Source of the DNA: Streptomyces cyaneus
GTDB lineage: Bacteria > Actinomycetota > Actinomycetes > Streptomycetales > Streptomycetaceae
Assembly (NCBI RefSeq): GCF_004028635.1
Contig: NZ_RQJW01000003.1
Span: 496,001-560,000 of the forward strand
Reading direction: 5' to 3'
DNA length: 64,000 bases
Shown: piece after piece, positions 8,232 through 16,742 of the stretch
How positions within the stretch are numbered: position 1 is the stretch's first letter
How the letters are laid out: each line of letters starts with the position of its first letter
Program-made: the position numbers and the translations under genes
Notes under the pieces: model-generated
Databases searched by the model: none
Told to the model about the DNA's origin: nothing
What the model saw: only the letters and a program-made list of their open reading frames with translations

Positions 8232-9248
8232 TTAGGCGCAAGCCGAAACAACAACCGGCTCCAGCGAACGAACGGGCCGCACACACCCGACCGCCTGGCC
8301 GCCTCCGAGCAGCGCCTCGCCTTGGAACTCGGTCAGCAGCTCCGGATCCACCCCGGCCCTGGCGAGAGCCGCCGCAGCGACCGGCACCCGCGCCCGATTC
8401 GCCCCATCGGCGATTTTCACGGCAACGGCCCGGCCGTCCGGAAGCGCAGCTACCTGAACACCCTCGAATCCGTCCTTGGCGAGCAGCCCGGGGACGGCCC
8501 GCATCAAGGCCGCGACGTCCCGCCCCGAACCGGAGGCCATCTCCGCATGCTCCCGCATCGCGTCGGCGACCCGCGCCTCAGGCGTACCCGGCGCCGCCGT
8601 GGTGATCCGGGCGGCGGCCCGGGCAAGGCCGTGCAGCGACACGGAGAACAACGGCGCCCCACACCCGTCGACGGTGATGCGAGCGATCCGCTGCCCCGTG
8701 AGGTCCTCGACGATCTCGGCGATCGCCTGCTGAAGGGGGTGCCCGGGGTCGAGGTAGTCCTCCAGTGACCAGCCATTGAGCCGGCAGGCGTACAGCATGG
8801 CCGCGTGCTTGCCGGAGCAGTTCTGGGCGAGCCGGGAGGGCAGGCGGCCCTCCCGTACCCAGGCGTCCCGCACGACCGGGTCGTACGGCATGTCGGGGAC
8901 GTTGCGCAGGTGGTCCTCGGTCAGCGCGGCGAGTTCGAGGATGCGCCGGGTTCCGGCGAGGTGGCGTTCCTCGCCGGAGTGGCTCGCCGCGGCGAGCGAG
9001 AGCAGCTCGCCGTCGAGCGGGAGCCCGACCCGCGCCATGGCGACGGCCTGGACAGGCTTGAGCGCCGAGCGCGGATAGAAGGCGGCCTCGATGTCACCGA
9101 GCTGGAACTGGACCTCACCGTCGGCGCCGAGGACGACGACGGAGCCGTAGTGGATGCCTTCGATCATTCCGCCGCGTATGAGGTGGGCGACGGGGGCGTG
9201 GAGAGGTTCGCGGACAAGGGGTGCGTCCGCTATGGAACTGCTGTACAT
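8232..9248 (-). CDS. L-asparaginase (asparaginase II family)
   Basis: This 338-residue enzyme belongs to the bacterial asparaginase II-like family (PF06089), which hydrolyses L-asparagine to aspartate and ammonia. Its motifs are FYPRSALKP near residue 60, NCSGKHAAM near residue 155 and VDGCGAPLFS near residue 195, all typical of the family. It is unrelated in sequence to the E. coli AnsA/AnsB type. The ATG at 9248 has an AGGTAG-like site 5-6 bases upstream and gives a standard N-terminus. It lies 50 bases after the permease gene and is probably in the same transcript, supplying aspartate for AspA. Confidence 0.9.
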   Translation of the reverse strand: MYSSSIADAPLVREPLHAPVAHLIRGGMIEGIHYGSVVVLGADGEVQFQLGDIEAAFYPRSALKPVQAVAMARVGLPLDGELLSLAAASHSGEERHLAGTRRILELAALTEDHLRNVPDMPYDPVVRDAWVREGRLPSRLAQNCSGKHAAMLYACRLNGWSLEDYLDPGHPLQQAIAEIVEDLTGQRIARITVDGCGAPLFSVSLHGLARAAARITTAAPGTPEARVADAMREHAEMASGSGRDVAALMRAVPGLLAKDGFEGVQVAALPDGRAVAVKIADGANRARVPVAAAALARAGVDPELLTEFQGEALLGGGQAVGCVRPVRSLEPVVVSACA

Positions 9249-9298
9249 CACTACCTGGTTGTGGTGGGTCGATGAGGGGTCGTCGACCGACACGGATT

Positions 9299-10738
9299 TC
9301 ACGCGTCGGCCTTGGTGGCGGCGCGGGCGACACGGCTTCGGATGGCGTACCAGCCCGCGACCAGCGCTGCGACGATCAGCGGCAGGCACAGCACGGTGGT
9401 GCGGCCGGCGCCTCCGTCGGCGTACATGAGGACCAGGACGGAGGCGAGGAAGGCCAGCGTCACGAGTTCGGTCCAGGGGGAGCCCGGCAGTCGGTAGCCG
9501 GGGCGGGTGAGCTCGCCCTTCTGGGTCTTCTGCCAGAAGAGCAGGTGACAGATCATGATCATGCCCCAGGTGGCGAGGATGCCGATCGCCGCGAAGTTCA
9601 GCACGATCTCGAACGCGTCCGCGGGGACGACGAAGTTGAGACCGACGCCGAGGACACAGATACCGCTGGTGAGCAGGATGCCGCCGTACGGGACCTGGCT
9701 GCGGCTCATCACCGAGGTGAACTTCGGGGCGGAGCCGGACATCGCCATGGAGCGCAGGATGCGGCCGGTGGAGTACAGGCCGGAGTTGAGCGAGGACATG
9801 GCCGCCGTCATCACGACCAGGTTCATGACGCCGCCTGCGGCCGGGATGCCGATGTTGGACAGCACGGTGACGAACGGGCTCTCGCCCGCCTTGTACGACG
9901 ACCAGGGCAGCAGCATCGACAGCAGGACGACCGAGCCGACGTAGAACAGACCGACGCGCCACATGATCGAGTTGATCGCCTTCGGCATGATCTTCTCGGG
10001 GTTCTCGGTCTCACCGGCGGCGACGCCGACCAGCTCGACGGAGGCGTAGGCGAAGACGACGCCCTGGATGATCAGCAGCATGGGCAGCAGGCCGTTGGGG
10101 AAGAGGCCGCCGTGGTCGGTGATCAGGGACGGGCCGGGGGTCGTGCCGTCGACCGGGTGCTGGGTGACCAGCAGGAAGATGCCGATGCACATGAAGACGA
10201 CGAGCGCGCCGACCTTGATGATGGCGAACCAGAACTCCAGTTCGCCGAAGATCTTCACCGAGATCAGGTTCACGGTGAGGACGACGGCCAGGGCTATCAG
10301 CGCGATCACCCACTGCGGGATGTCGGAGAACATGCCCCAGTAGTGGGTGTAGGTGGCCACCGCGGTGATGTCGGCGATGCCGGTGGTCGCCCAGTTCAGG
10401 AAGTACATCCAGCCCGCGGTGTAGGCGCCCTTCTCCCCCATGAACTCTCGGGCGTACGACACGAAGGCGCCGGAGGACGGGCGGTACAGGACGAGCTCGC
10501 CGAGGGCGCGGACGACGAGGAAGGCGAAGATTCCACAGACCGCGTAGGCGATGAACAGGGACGGGCCGGCGTCGGCGAGTCGGCCGCCGGCGCCGAGGAA
10601 CAGGCCGGTGCCGATGGCTCCGCCGATGGCGATCATGTTGACGTGCCGGGACTTCAGCGACTTGCTGTAGCCGAGGTCTCCGGCGTCGACGTGACCGGAC
10701 TGGGGGCGCGTCTCTTCTTTGAGGTGCTGCTCGCTCAC
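9299..10738 (-). CDS. APC-family amino acid permease, probably asparagine/amino acid uptake
   Basis: This is a 479-residue, 12-helix amino acid-polyamine-organocation transporter. The first membrane segment carries the substrate-binding signature [18 protein letters not shown], and EFWFAIIKV marks the middle of the protein, as in the AnsP/GabP/LysP group. The GTG start at 10738 overlaps the regulator stop by 4 bases (GTGA), so expression is coupled to the regulator. Position upstream of asparaginase and aspartase makes asparagine or another amide/acidic amino acid the likely substrate. Sequence alone does not prove this. Confidence 0.88.
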   Translation of the reverse strand: MSEQHLKEETRPQSGHVDAGDLGYSKSLKSRHVNMIAIGGAIGTGLFLGAGGRLADAGPSLFIAYAVCGIFAFLVVRALGELVLYRPSSGAFVSYAREFMGEKGAYTAGWMYFLNWATTGIADITAVATYTHYWGMFSDIPQWVIALIALAVVLTVNLISVKIFGELEFWFAIIKVGALVVFMCIGIFLLVTQHPVDGTTPGPSLITDHGGLFPNGLLPMLLIIQGVVFAYASVELVGVAAGETENPEKIMPKAINSIMWRVGLFYVGSVVLLSMLLPWSSYKAGESPFVTVLSNIGIPAAGGVMNLVVMTAAMSSLNSGLYSTGRILRSMAMSGSAPKFTSVMSRSQVPYGGILLTSGICVLGVGLNFVVPADAFEIVLNFAAIGILATWGMIMICHLLFWQKTQKGELTRPGYRLPGSPWTELVTLAFLASVLVLMYADGGAGRTTVLCLPLIVAALVAGWYAIRSRVARAATKADA

Positions 10739-11466
10739 GCCTCGGGTCCGCCTTCCGTGGGGCTGTCCGTGCGCGCGGGGCGCACGATGTCGGTGAGGGT
10801 GGTCTCGACGCGGTCGAGGTGATGGGCCATCGCGTCGGTCGCGTCGAGTTCGGAACCGTCGATCAGCGCCTCGACGATCGCCCGGTGCTCGCGGTTGGAC
10901 TGCTCGCGGCGGCCGCCCAGCTCGTTGAGGAAGGCCGACTGACGCGCCAGTGCGTCGCGGATCTCCTCGATGACCCGGCGGAACACCGGGTTCTGGGCGG
11001 CTTCGGCCACGGCCAGGTGGAAGAGGGTGTCCATCGCGACCCACGCGGTGGTGTCCGTCTCCCGCTCCATACGGTCGAGCAGATGAGCCAGGTGGTCGAG
11101 GTTCTCCGGGGTGCGGCGCAGGGCCGCGTACCCGGCGACCGGGATCTCGACGTGCCGGCGCACCTCCAGCAGGTCGCTGGCCGCGTAGTCGCCGAAGGTG
11201 GGGTCCTCGACGGTGTTCGCGACGACGAAGGTGCCCTTGCCGGTCTTGGAGACGGTCAGGCCCATGGTCTGCAGGGCCCTGAGGGCCTCGCGCAGGACGG
11301 GTCGGCTGATCTCCAGGGTGCGGCAGAGCTCGGCCTCGGAGGGGAGCTTGTCGCCGATGGCGTACTCGCCGCGCTCGATGGCACTACGCAGGTGCGCCAG
11401 AACCGCTTCCATGGCGCTGACGCGCCGCGGAGGCTGACTGGCTGTCCGGCTGTCTGACAGGTTCAC
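10735..11466 (-). CDS. FadR-subfamily GntR regulator of the asparagine cluster
   Basis: This 243-residue protein has an N-terminal winged helix (residues ~18-85; [22 protein letters not shown] is the recognition region) and an all-helical FCD ligand-binding domain (~95-230). FCD ligands are usually small carboxylates bound through a metal, and conserved His/Asp residues are present ([20 protein letters not shown]). It starts with GTG at 11466. A TTGACA-type promoter lies directly upstream, and its -10 box is so close that the mRNA would start at or just before the GTG. As first gene of the operon it probably autoregulates with the permease, asparaginase and lyase genes. Confidence 0.87.
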   Translation of the reverse strand: MNLSDSRTASQPPRRVSAMEAVLAHLRSAIERGEYAIGDKLPSEAELCRTLEISRPVLREALRALQTMGLTVSKTGKGTFVVANTVEDPTFGDYAASDLLEVRRHVEIPVAGYAALRRTPENLDHLAHLLDRMERETDTTAWVAMDTLFHLAVAEAAQNPVFRRVIEEIRDALARQSAFLNELGGRREQSNREHRAIVEALIDGSELDATDAMAHHLDRVETTLTDIVRPARTDSPTEGGPEA

Positions 11467-11473
11467 GGGAGAG

Positions 11474-11503
11474 ATACTCCGGGTGAGCCGTGGGTGGTGT
11501 CAA
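11474..11503 (-). promoter_or_regulatory. candidate promoter of the asparagine operon, near-leaderless
   Basis: On the minus strand a perfect TTGACA (11498-11503) is followed after 18 bases by GAGTAT (11474-11479, 3 of 6 matches to TATAAT). The expected transcription start, 6-7 bases on, falls at about 11467, next to the GTG start codon at 11466. No Shine-Dalgarno sequence fits between them. Confidence 0.45.
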
Positions 11504-11528
11504 GGGAGCCGAAAGGAAAGATTCACCG

Positions 11529-11558
11529 GATGTGAAGCCTGAAAGCAGACTTCACATC
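11529..11558. repeat. 9-bp inverted repeat between uppP and the GntR gene
   Basis: GATGTGAAG (11529-11537) and CTTCACATC (11550-11558) form a perfect inverted repeat with a 12-base spacer. It lies 21 bases after the uppP stop and about 26 bases upstream of the regulator's -35 box. It may be an operator for the GntR regulator or a terminator for uppP. No T-run supports the second option. Confidence 0.5.
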
Positions 11559-11578
11559 GACTCCCCGCCCGGACCTGG

Positions 11579-12418
11579 TCAGCTGTTGATCACCCCCGCG
11601 CCCAGCAGCCCGAACAGCAGCACCCCGACGACGATCCGGTAGATCACGAAGGCGTTGAAGGAGTGCTTGGCGACGAACTTGAGCAGCCAGGCGATGGAGG
11701 CGTAGGCGACGACGAAGGAGACAGCGGTACCGACAGCCAGCGGCAGCGCGCCCGTGCCGGTGGTGCCGAGGGCGTCCTTCAACTCGTAGATGCCGGCGCC
11801 GGTCAGGGCCGGGATGCCGAGGAAGAAGGACAGGCGGGTGGCGGCGACCCGGTCCAGGTCGAGCATCAGCGCCGTGGACATAGTGGCGCCGGAGCGCGAG
11901 AAGCCCGGGAAGAGCAGGGCGAGGATCTGGGAGCTGCCGACGAGCATCGCGTCCTTGAAGGAGGTGTCGTCCTCCCCTCGCTTGTGCCGTCCCATCTGAT
12001 CGGCCGCCCACATCACGCCACTGCCGACGATCAGCGAACCCGCAACGACCCACAGGGAGGCGAGCGGGCCCTTGATGAGCGGCTTGGCGGCCAGGCCCAC
12101 GACGATGATCGGGATCGTCGCGTAGATCACCCACCAGGCGAACTTGTAGTCGTGGTGGTACCGCTCCTCCTTGTCCCGCAGCCCGCGCAGCCACGCGGAG
12201 ACGATGCGCACGATGTCCTTGAAGAAGTACACGAGCACGGCGGCGATCGCGCCGACCTGGATGACGGCCGAGAACCCGACGACCGCGTCGTCGTCGACGG
12301 GGATGTTCATGAGCCCCTCGGCGATCTTCAGATGGCCGGTCGAGGAGACGGGCAGAAACTCGGTCACCCCCTCGACGGCTCCGAGGACGACGGCCTGACC
12401 GACGCTGATGGCGCTCAT
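11579..12418 (-). CDS. uppP: undecaprenyl-diphosphatase
   Basis: This 279-residue polytopic membrane phosphatase (BacA/UppP family) dephosphorylates undecaprenyl pyrophosphate to recycle the lipid carrier of cell-wall synthesis. It gives bacitracin resistance when overexpressed. The two family signatures are present: EGVTEFLPVSSTGHL near residues 15-30, and PGFSRSGAT near residue 170, which contains the catalytic Ser/Arg. About 8 membrane helices are visible. Length is normal. A perfect 8-bp inverted repeat at 12444-12464 separates it from the fluoride-exporter operon on the same strand. Confidence 0.95.
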   Translation of the reverse strand: MSAISVGQAVVLGAVEGVTEFLPVSSTGHLKIAEGLMNIPVDDDAVVGFSAVIQVGAIAAVLVYFFKDIVRIVSAWLRGLRDKEERYHHDYKFAWWVIYATIPIIVVGLAAKPLIKGPLASLWVVAGSLIVGSGVMWAADQMGRHKRGEDDTSFKDAMLVGSSQILALLFPGFSRSGATMSTALMLDLDRVAATRLSFFLGIPALTGAGIYELKDALGTTGTGALPLAVGTAVSFVVAYASIAWLLKFVAKHSFNAFVIYRIVVGVLLFGLLGAGVINS

Positions 12419-12443
12419 GGGATCCAGTTCCGGGAGTTCGGCG

Positions 12444-12464
12444 GGACAGTGGCGCGCACTGTCC
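12444..12464. terminator. inverted repeat after the crcB operon
   Basis: GGACAGTG and CACTGTCC (perfect 8 base pairs) flank GCGCG. The hairpin lies between the crcB2 stop (12515) and the uppP start (12418), both on the minus strand. It probably ends the fluoride-exporter transcript. An operator role for uppP is also possible. Confidence 0.5.
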
Positions 12465-12514
12465 TACCAGGTGCAGGTGTGGATCCGTGGCATACGGCGA
12501 CCCGGGCAGGTCGC

Positions 12515-12889
12515 CTACGACCAGACCGCCTCGGCGATCGAGACGCCCAGGAACGCCGCGCCCAGGCCTGCGGCCACGCTGCCCACGATGTTGACGACGG
12601 CGTAGAGCCCCGCCCCCGTCTCAGTCAGCCGAAGCGTCTCGTACGAGAAGGTCGAGTACGTGGTCAGCGCCCCGCACAGGCCGGTTCCCAGCAGCAGCTG
12701 GACGTGGGAGCTCGCGGCGCCCGCGGCCGCCGCGCCGGTGAGCAGGCCCAGGATCAGGCAGCCGGTGACGTTGACCGCGAAGGTGCCCCAGGGGAACACC
12801 GAGTCGTGGCGGGACTGCACCGCGCGGTCGGTGAGATAGCGGAGCGGGGCGCCGACCATGGCACCCGCGATCACGAGGAGCCAGTTCAC
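12515..12889 (-). CDS. crcB: fluoride exporter CrcB/Fluc, second subunit
   Basis: This 124-residue protein has four membrane helices and belongs to the Fluc/CrcB family, which lets fluoride leave the cytoplasm. The central break motif [17 protein letters not shown] matches the conserved G-x3-GG-x-TT-FST signature. The GTG start at 12889 overlaps the DUF190 stop by 4 bases. With the longer CrcB gene of the same operon it probably forms the antiparallel heterodimer seen in two-gene Fluc systems. Confidence 0.92.
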   Translation of the reverse strand: MNWLLVIAGAMVGAPLRYLTDRAVQSRHDSVFPWGTFAVNVTGCLILGLLTGAAAAGAASSHVQLLLGTGLCGALTTYSTFSYETLRLTETGAGLYAVVNIVGSVAAGLGAAFLGVSIAEAVWS

Positions 12890-13302
12890 GGCGACTTCTT
12901 ACCTTCCGTGTCCGATGCGGGTGGAGTGTCGTCGCGGCCGACGATGGGGGTGCCCCCGGTCGAACGAAGTTGAGACTGGGGGAGGATGACCTCGCACTCG
13001 TCGAGGGTCACGAGCCCTTCGGTGACGAGCTCGTCGAGCTGCGGCAGGAAGGCCCGTACCCGCTCCCCGGAGTCGACGATCACGATCGCGACCGGCAGGT
13101 CCTCGCTCAGGGACAGCAGCCGGGAGGTGTGGATCACCGAGGACGCGCCGAAGCCCTCGACGCCGCGGAAGACGCTGGCGCCCGCGAGGCCGGCGGCGTG
13201 GGCGCGGTGGACGATCTCCGAGTAGAGGGGCCTGTGGTGCCAGGTGTCGTGCTCGCCGACGAAGACGGTCAGACGCAGGGCCCTGCCGGTCGGTCTCGTC
13301 AT
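12886..13302 (-). CDS. DUF190 protein between two CrcB genes
   Basis: This 138-residue soluble protein has a ferredoxin-like/PII-like DUF190 domain (about residues 8-110), with the family pattern [21 protein letters not shown] followed by [12 protein letters not shown]. The last ~25 residues are a variable charged tail. Both ends overlap the flanking crcB genes by 4 bases, so all three are translationally coupled. DUF190 proteins resemble PII signalling proteins and often sit beside crcB. A role in controlling or sensing for the exporter is an inference from this context. Confidence 0.85.
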   Translation of the reverse strand: MTRPTGRALRLTVFVGEHDTWHHRPLYSEIVHRAHAAGLAGASVFRGVEGFGASSVIHTSRLLSLSEDLPVAIVIVDSGERVRAFLPQLDELVTEGLVTLDECEVILPQSQLRSTGGTPIVGRDDTPPASDTEGKKSP

Positions 13303-13760
13303 GGCTGCCTCCACTGCAGGATGCGGCGGGTGGTCGCCGCAGCGAGCCAGACCGCCGTGAGCGCCGCGGCCAGGGTGCCGGCGAGGTAGGCCAGGGCGGT
13401 GCGGGGGTGCCCGCTGTCGACCAGCTTCTGGATGTCGACGGCGTACGTGGAGAAGGTGGTGAAGCCGCCGAGCACACCGGTGCCGAAGAAGGGACGGACG
13501 AGGCGATGGGCGGCCCACACATCGGTGATGACCACCATGAACACGCCGATCACGGTGCAGCCGACGACATTGGTCCAGAAGGTCGCCCAGGGGAAACCGC
13601 CCGGGTCGGCCGGCCACCACAGTGCGGCCGCGTACCGGGCCGCGGCGCCGACGGCTCCGCCGACTGCGACCACCGCGACGATCGGCGCCTGCGTCCGCCA
13701 GGCGGGCGACCGCGGGGTGCGGGCGGGGGCGCGGAGGCTCTCGGTGTCCGGGGCTGTCAT
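13299..13760 (-). CDS. crcB: fluoride exporter CrcB/Fluc, first subunit
   Basis: This 153-residue Fluc/CrcB protein has a ~30-residue N-terminal cytoplasmic extension and four membrane helices. The family signature appears as [17 protein letters not shown]. The ATG at 13760 has AGGAGA about nine bases upstream and is preferred over the longer open frame to 13814. It leads a three-gene operon with DUF190 and the second CrcB. The 280-base upstream region, shared with a divergent SRPBCC gene, was searched by eye for the fluoride riboswitch core and none was recognised. Confidence 0.9.
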   Translation of the reverse strand: MTAPDTESLRAPARTPRSPAWRTQAPIVAVVAVGGAVGAAARYAAALWWPADPGGFPWATFWTNVVGCTVIGVFMVVITDVWAAHRLVRPFFGTGVLGGFTTFSTYAVDIQKLVDSGHPRTALAYLAGTLAAALTAVWLAAATTRRILQWRQP

Positions 13761-14043
13761 GGTCGTACGTCTCCTACTCGCCGGGGCCCGGGCATGCCGG
13801 CCGCGTCGTTGCAAGTAGGGACCGTTGGCGGCAGCACTGCCGCGGTTCGGGTACGGCGGGCCCCACCACCGCGCCGCGAGGGTGGTCGCGGCCGGTCAAC
13901 AGGCTATCTCCGGGCGACCGCGGGGGGCACTTCGGGTGCGCCCCGCGCGACCGCGCTGCGGGTGCTGGAGGTGCGCCGCGCGGCTACTGTCGAAGTGCGG
14001 GGTGAGCAGCTGAAGAGCAGGTGAGCGGCTGAGGAGAAGGAGC

Positions 14044-14541
14044 GTGGTCGGCGTGGCCCGGAATCGCCGCCTGATCCTGAGTTCGCCCGCGGAGGTCTGG
14101 AGCCTGCTGTCCGACGGCTATCGCTACGGGGAGTGGGTCACGGGCACCCAGGAGGTGCTCGCCGCGGACCCGCACTGGCCGCAGGTGGGCGCCCGTCTGC
14201 AAGTCCGGGTCGGGGTCGGCCGACTGGCCCTCGAGGACACCTGTGTCGTCCGCATCTGCGAGCCGGAGCACCGTCTGGAACTGGAGGCGAAGGCAGATCC
14301 CTTCGGGGCGGCCCGTATCGCCATGAGGTTGATCCCCTGGGGCGAGCACACCCTCTTCGTCCTCGACTGGCACCCCCTACGGGGCCCCGGCATCCGGATG
14401 CACGGGCTGCCCGTCGACTATGTCGTCGCGATCCGCAACGGCATGATGCTGACGAAGCTGGCCCGGATCGCGGTGGGCGAGCATCGAGAACTCGGTGCGG
14501 GATCGGGACACAGCGCGGGCTCGGGACGCGGCGCGGGCTAG
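14044..14541 (+). CDS. SRPBCC-family (polyketide cyclase/START-like) protein
   Basis: This 165-residue protein has a START/Bet v1-like fold: an N-terminal strand with SSPAEVWSLLSDG, then alternating strands, and a long C-terminal helix (residues ~125-150). Such proteins bind hydrophobic ligands, and no catalytic residues can be assigned. Two GTG codons are possible starts, at 14044 and 14053. An AGGAGAAGGAG tract at 14032-14042 can serve either. It is divergent from the crcB operon. The tail is a Gly/Ser/Ala repeat (GAGSGHSAGSGRGAG). Confidence 0.7.
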   Translation: MVGVARNRRLILSSPAEVWSLLSDGYRYGEWVTGTQEVLAADPHWPQVGARLQVRVGVGRLALEDTCVVRICEPEHRLELEAKADPFGAARIAMRLIPWGEHTLFVLDWHPLRGPGIRMHGLPVDYVVAIRNGMMLTKLARIAVGEHRELGAGSGHSAGSGRGAG

Positions 14542-14571
14542 GGGTGCGAGGGTCCAGTGGCCGCCCTGCGC

Positions 14572-14859
14572 TTACCAGCCCTTCTCAAACATGCGCGCGA
14601 CCTCGGCGATCCGCATCTCGTCACGCCGGTAGTACAGGCGTCGGCGGATCCGCTTCGTGCGCAGCAGGCCGATGTCCGCGAGCAGGGCGAGGTGTGTCTC
14701 GGCGACCTTGCGCGGCAGGCCGAACTTCGCGGCCACGGCGTCCGCGGTGACGCCGTCCTCGACCGGGTCGGCCTGCCGCCCCGGCGGGAAGTGCGCGGCC
14801 GGATCCTTCAGACATTCCAGGATGTCCAGGCGCCTTGCGCTGACGGGAGTCCTCAGCAT
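14572..14859 (-). CDS. ArsR-like winged-helix regulator
   Basis: This 95-residue helix-turn-helix protein has an N-terminal SARRLDILECLKDPAAHFPP, a recognition segment TADAVAAKFGLPRKVAETHLALL, and a wing IRRRLYYRRDE. It matches small ArsR/SmtB-type regulators but lacks the Cys residues of metal sensors, so the signal is unknown. It lies alone between a START-like protein and the galactan locus. Start ATG at 14859 has a GAGGGGGGACGAG purine tract just upstream. Confidence 0.8.
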   Translation of the reverse strand: MLRTPVSARRLDILECLKDPAAHFPPGRQADPVEDGVTADAVAAKFGLPRKVAETHLALLADIGLLRTKRIRRRLYYRRDEMRIAEVARMFEKGW

Positions 14860-14998
14860 CTCGTCCCCCCTCCGTAGGGCCGCGTCTTAACGCGTCTTCC
14901 CACTGTCCCGCAGTCGAAGCCGCGGTGAGCGGGACTCTTCGACCCTTGTCCGGTACCGAACGGCCGTACGACACAGGGCTGTTCGGCCCGACGCGCCG

Positions 14999-15034
14999 GG
15001 GGCCCGGTCGCATGCACGCGGCCGGGCCCCTTTG
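14999..15034. terminator. GC-rich terminator hairpin downstream of the galactanase gene
   Basis: GGGGCCCGG (14999-15007) and CCGGGCCCC (15022-15030) form a perfect 9-bp stem, followed on the plus strand by TTTGT. The hairpin lies 31 bases after the minus-strand GH53 stop codon and probably ends that transcript. Confidence 0.65.
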
Positions 15035-15060
15035 TCACGGAGACGACAGACTCAACTGGC

Positions 15061-16629
15061 TCATCGGTGGCTGAACCACGCCATCGACGAGAGTGCCGTG
15101 TCGTCGTAACCGAACAGGGCCTGGTTCTCCCAGCCGTTGCCGGAGGAGGCGTCGGTCGGGTCCCAGCCGTTGCCGGAGACGGCGGTCCAGGTCGCCTCCC
15201 AGTAGAAGACGCCGAGGCCACGGCCGTTCGGGACGGCCTCCACGATGCTGGTCACGTCGTTCATCCAGCGGCGCTGCCCGGCCGTGTTCGCCGGGTAGCC
15301 GGAGACCAGTTCGCCGGTGGTGTCGATGATGTTCTCGTGCGAGTCCTCGCTGTCCAGCCGGAACGGGTAGGCCGTCTCGGCGACGAAGACGGGCTTGCCG
15401 TAGCGGGAGGCCGCGTCGTCCAGGGTCGTCTGGAAGTCGTAGAGCGAGCCGTGCCAGTAGCCGTAGTAGGACAGGCCGATCGCGTCGAACTTCACGCCGT
15501 TCGCGACCGCGCTGTCGAACCACCAGCGGGTGCCGGACAGGTCACCGCCCTTGGCGAGGTGCAGCGCGACCGTGGTGGACGAGTTGACCGCCTTGACCGC
15601 GTCGTAGCCCGAGTTGAGCAGACCGGCGAGCTGCGACCAGTTGCTCGTGGAGCCCTCGTTCCACAGCATGCCGCCGTTGATCTCATTGCCCACCTGGACC
15701 ATGTCGGCGGTGGTGCCTTGAGCCTTCAACGCGTTCAACACGTCGTAGGTGTGGTTGTACACATCGGTCTTGAGTTGACTGTACGAGTGCCCGGCCCAGG
15801 CGGACGGCTTGCTCTGGGCGCCCGGGTCGGCCCAGGTGTCCGAGTAGTGGAAGTCGACCAGCAGCTTCATGCCGGCCGCCTTGACGCGCTTGGCCGTGGC
15901 GAGGACGCGCGTCTTGTTGTTGTAGCCGTCGGCCGGGTTGACCCAGACCTTCAGGCGCGCGTAGTTCATGCCGGCGTTCTTCAGGATGGTGACCGCGTCG
16001 CCGGTGGTGCCGGAACTGGTCTTGTAGACACCGCCCTTGGCCTCGCTCTTGGCGAGGGAAGAGATGTCGGCACCATGGATCGACGTGCCACCCGTGCCGG
16101 AGGCGAAGGTCAGGTCGTCGACATTGATCCAGTTGCCCGCGTTGGCGTCACTGTTGATGCTGATGGTGCACTGGTTGTTGGTCACGTTGACCGGCACGAC
16201 GATACGGATCCAGCCGCTGGCCGAGACCGGAAGGTCGGTGCGCTGCTCCGTGCCGCCGCAGTTCTTCAGGGCTATGTACGCCGAGTTCTGGCCACCGCCG
16301 GAGCGGACCCACGCGGTGAGCTTGTAGTTCCCGTTGGTGAGCCCGGACAGGTACTGGTAGGTCTCCACCTTGTAGGCGGAGGACGCGTAGTGGGTCAGGC
16401 GGTAGCTTCCGCCGTGGCCGCCGGCCTCGGTGAAGGAGGCGGAGTTCTGACCGGCCGCCGAGTACGTGGACCAGCCGGCCGGGGTCGCCGTGCCGGTGCC
16501 GTCGGACTCGAAGCCGGCGTTGGTGAGCGTGCTGGCCGCCGAGGCGGTCTGCGCGGGCAGGGCGGTGAGGGCGAGTCCGGCTGCGAGCGGCAGCAGCAGG
16601 ACTCGGAGGGTGCGTCTGGGATGGAACAT
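15061..16629 (-). CDS. secreted GH53 endo-beta-1,4-galactanase with N-terminal carbohydrate-binding domain
   Basis: This 522-residue enzyme has a Sec signal peptide (about 1-31, cut after TASA). A beta-sandwich, galactose-binding-like carbohydrate-binding domain (~32-175) follows, then a GH53 (beta/alpha)8 catalytic domain (~180-520). The acid/base is Glu316 in QVGNEINGG, and the nucleophile is Glu418 in FVAETAYPF. GH53 enzymes cut beta-1,4-galactan and arabinogalactan I of pectin into galacto-oligosaccharides outside the cell. The ATG at 16629 has an AAGGGA site upstream. A GH42 beta-galactosidase and an oligosaccharide importer next door complete the pathway. Confidence 0.92.
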   Translation of the reverse strand: MFHPRRTLRVLLLPLAAGLALTALPAQTASAASTLTNAGFESDGTGTATPAGWSTYSAAGQNSASFTEAGGHGGSYRLTHYASSAYKVETYQYLSGLTNGNYKLTAWVRSGGGQNSAYIALKNCGGTEQRTDLPVSASGWIRIVVPVNVTNNQCTISINSDANAGNWINVDDLTFASGTGGTSIHGADISSLAKSEAKGGVYKTSSGTTGDAVTILKNAGMNYARLKVWVNPADGYNNKTRVLATAKRVKAAGMKLLVDFHYSDTWADPGAQSKPSAWAGHSYSQLKTDVYNHTYDVLNALKAQGTTADMVQVGNEINGGMLWNEGSTSNWSQLAGLLNSGYDAVKAVNSSTTVALHLAKGGDLSGTRWWFDSAVANGVKFDAIGLSYYGYWHGSLYDFQTTLDDAASRYGKPVFVAETAYPFRLDSEDSHENIIDTTGELVSGYPANTAGQRRWMNDVTSIVEAVPNGRGLGVFYWEATWTAVSGNGWDPTDASSGNGWENQALFGYDDTALSSMAWFSHR

Positions 16630-16694
16630 CGTCGTCCGTCGTCCCTTCGACGTAAATGGGGATTGGGGGTGTCCCTCACCTGGGCGGTGAGGAG

Positions 16695-16734
16695 CCCCTC
16701 CGCCCGCGGCTCGTGGCACGCGCGGGCGGAGGGG
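16695..16734. terminator. terminator after the GH42 gene
   Basis: CCCCTCCGCCCGCG (16695-16708) and its perfect complement CGCGGGCGGAGGGG (16721-16734) form a 14-bp stem with a 12-base loop. The hairpin lies 8 bases after the GH42 stop on the minus strand and upstream of the GH53 start. The two hydrolases are therefore probably separate transcripts. Confidence 0.8.
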
Positions 16735-16742
16735 AGTTCGGC

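Noticed and set aside
13761..14043. Possible fluoride riboswitch upstream of the crcB operon
   Set aside because: The conserved GATG-containing core and pseudoknot pattern were not recognised on the minus strand. Only a small GCGGCAG/CTGCCGC hairpin is present.
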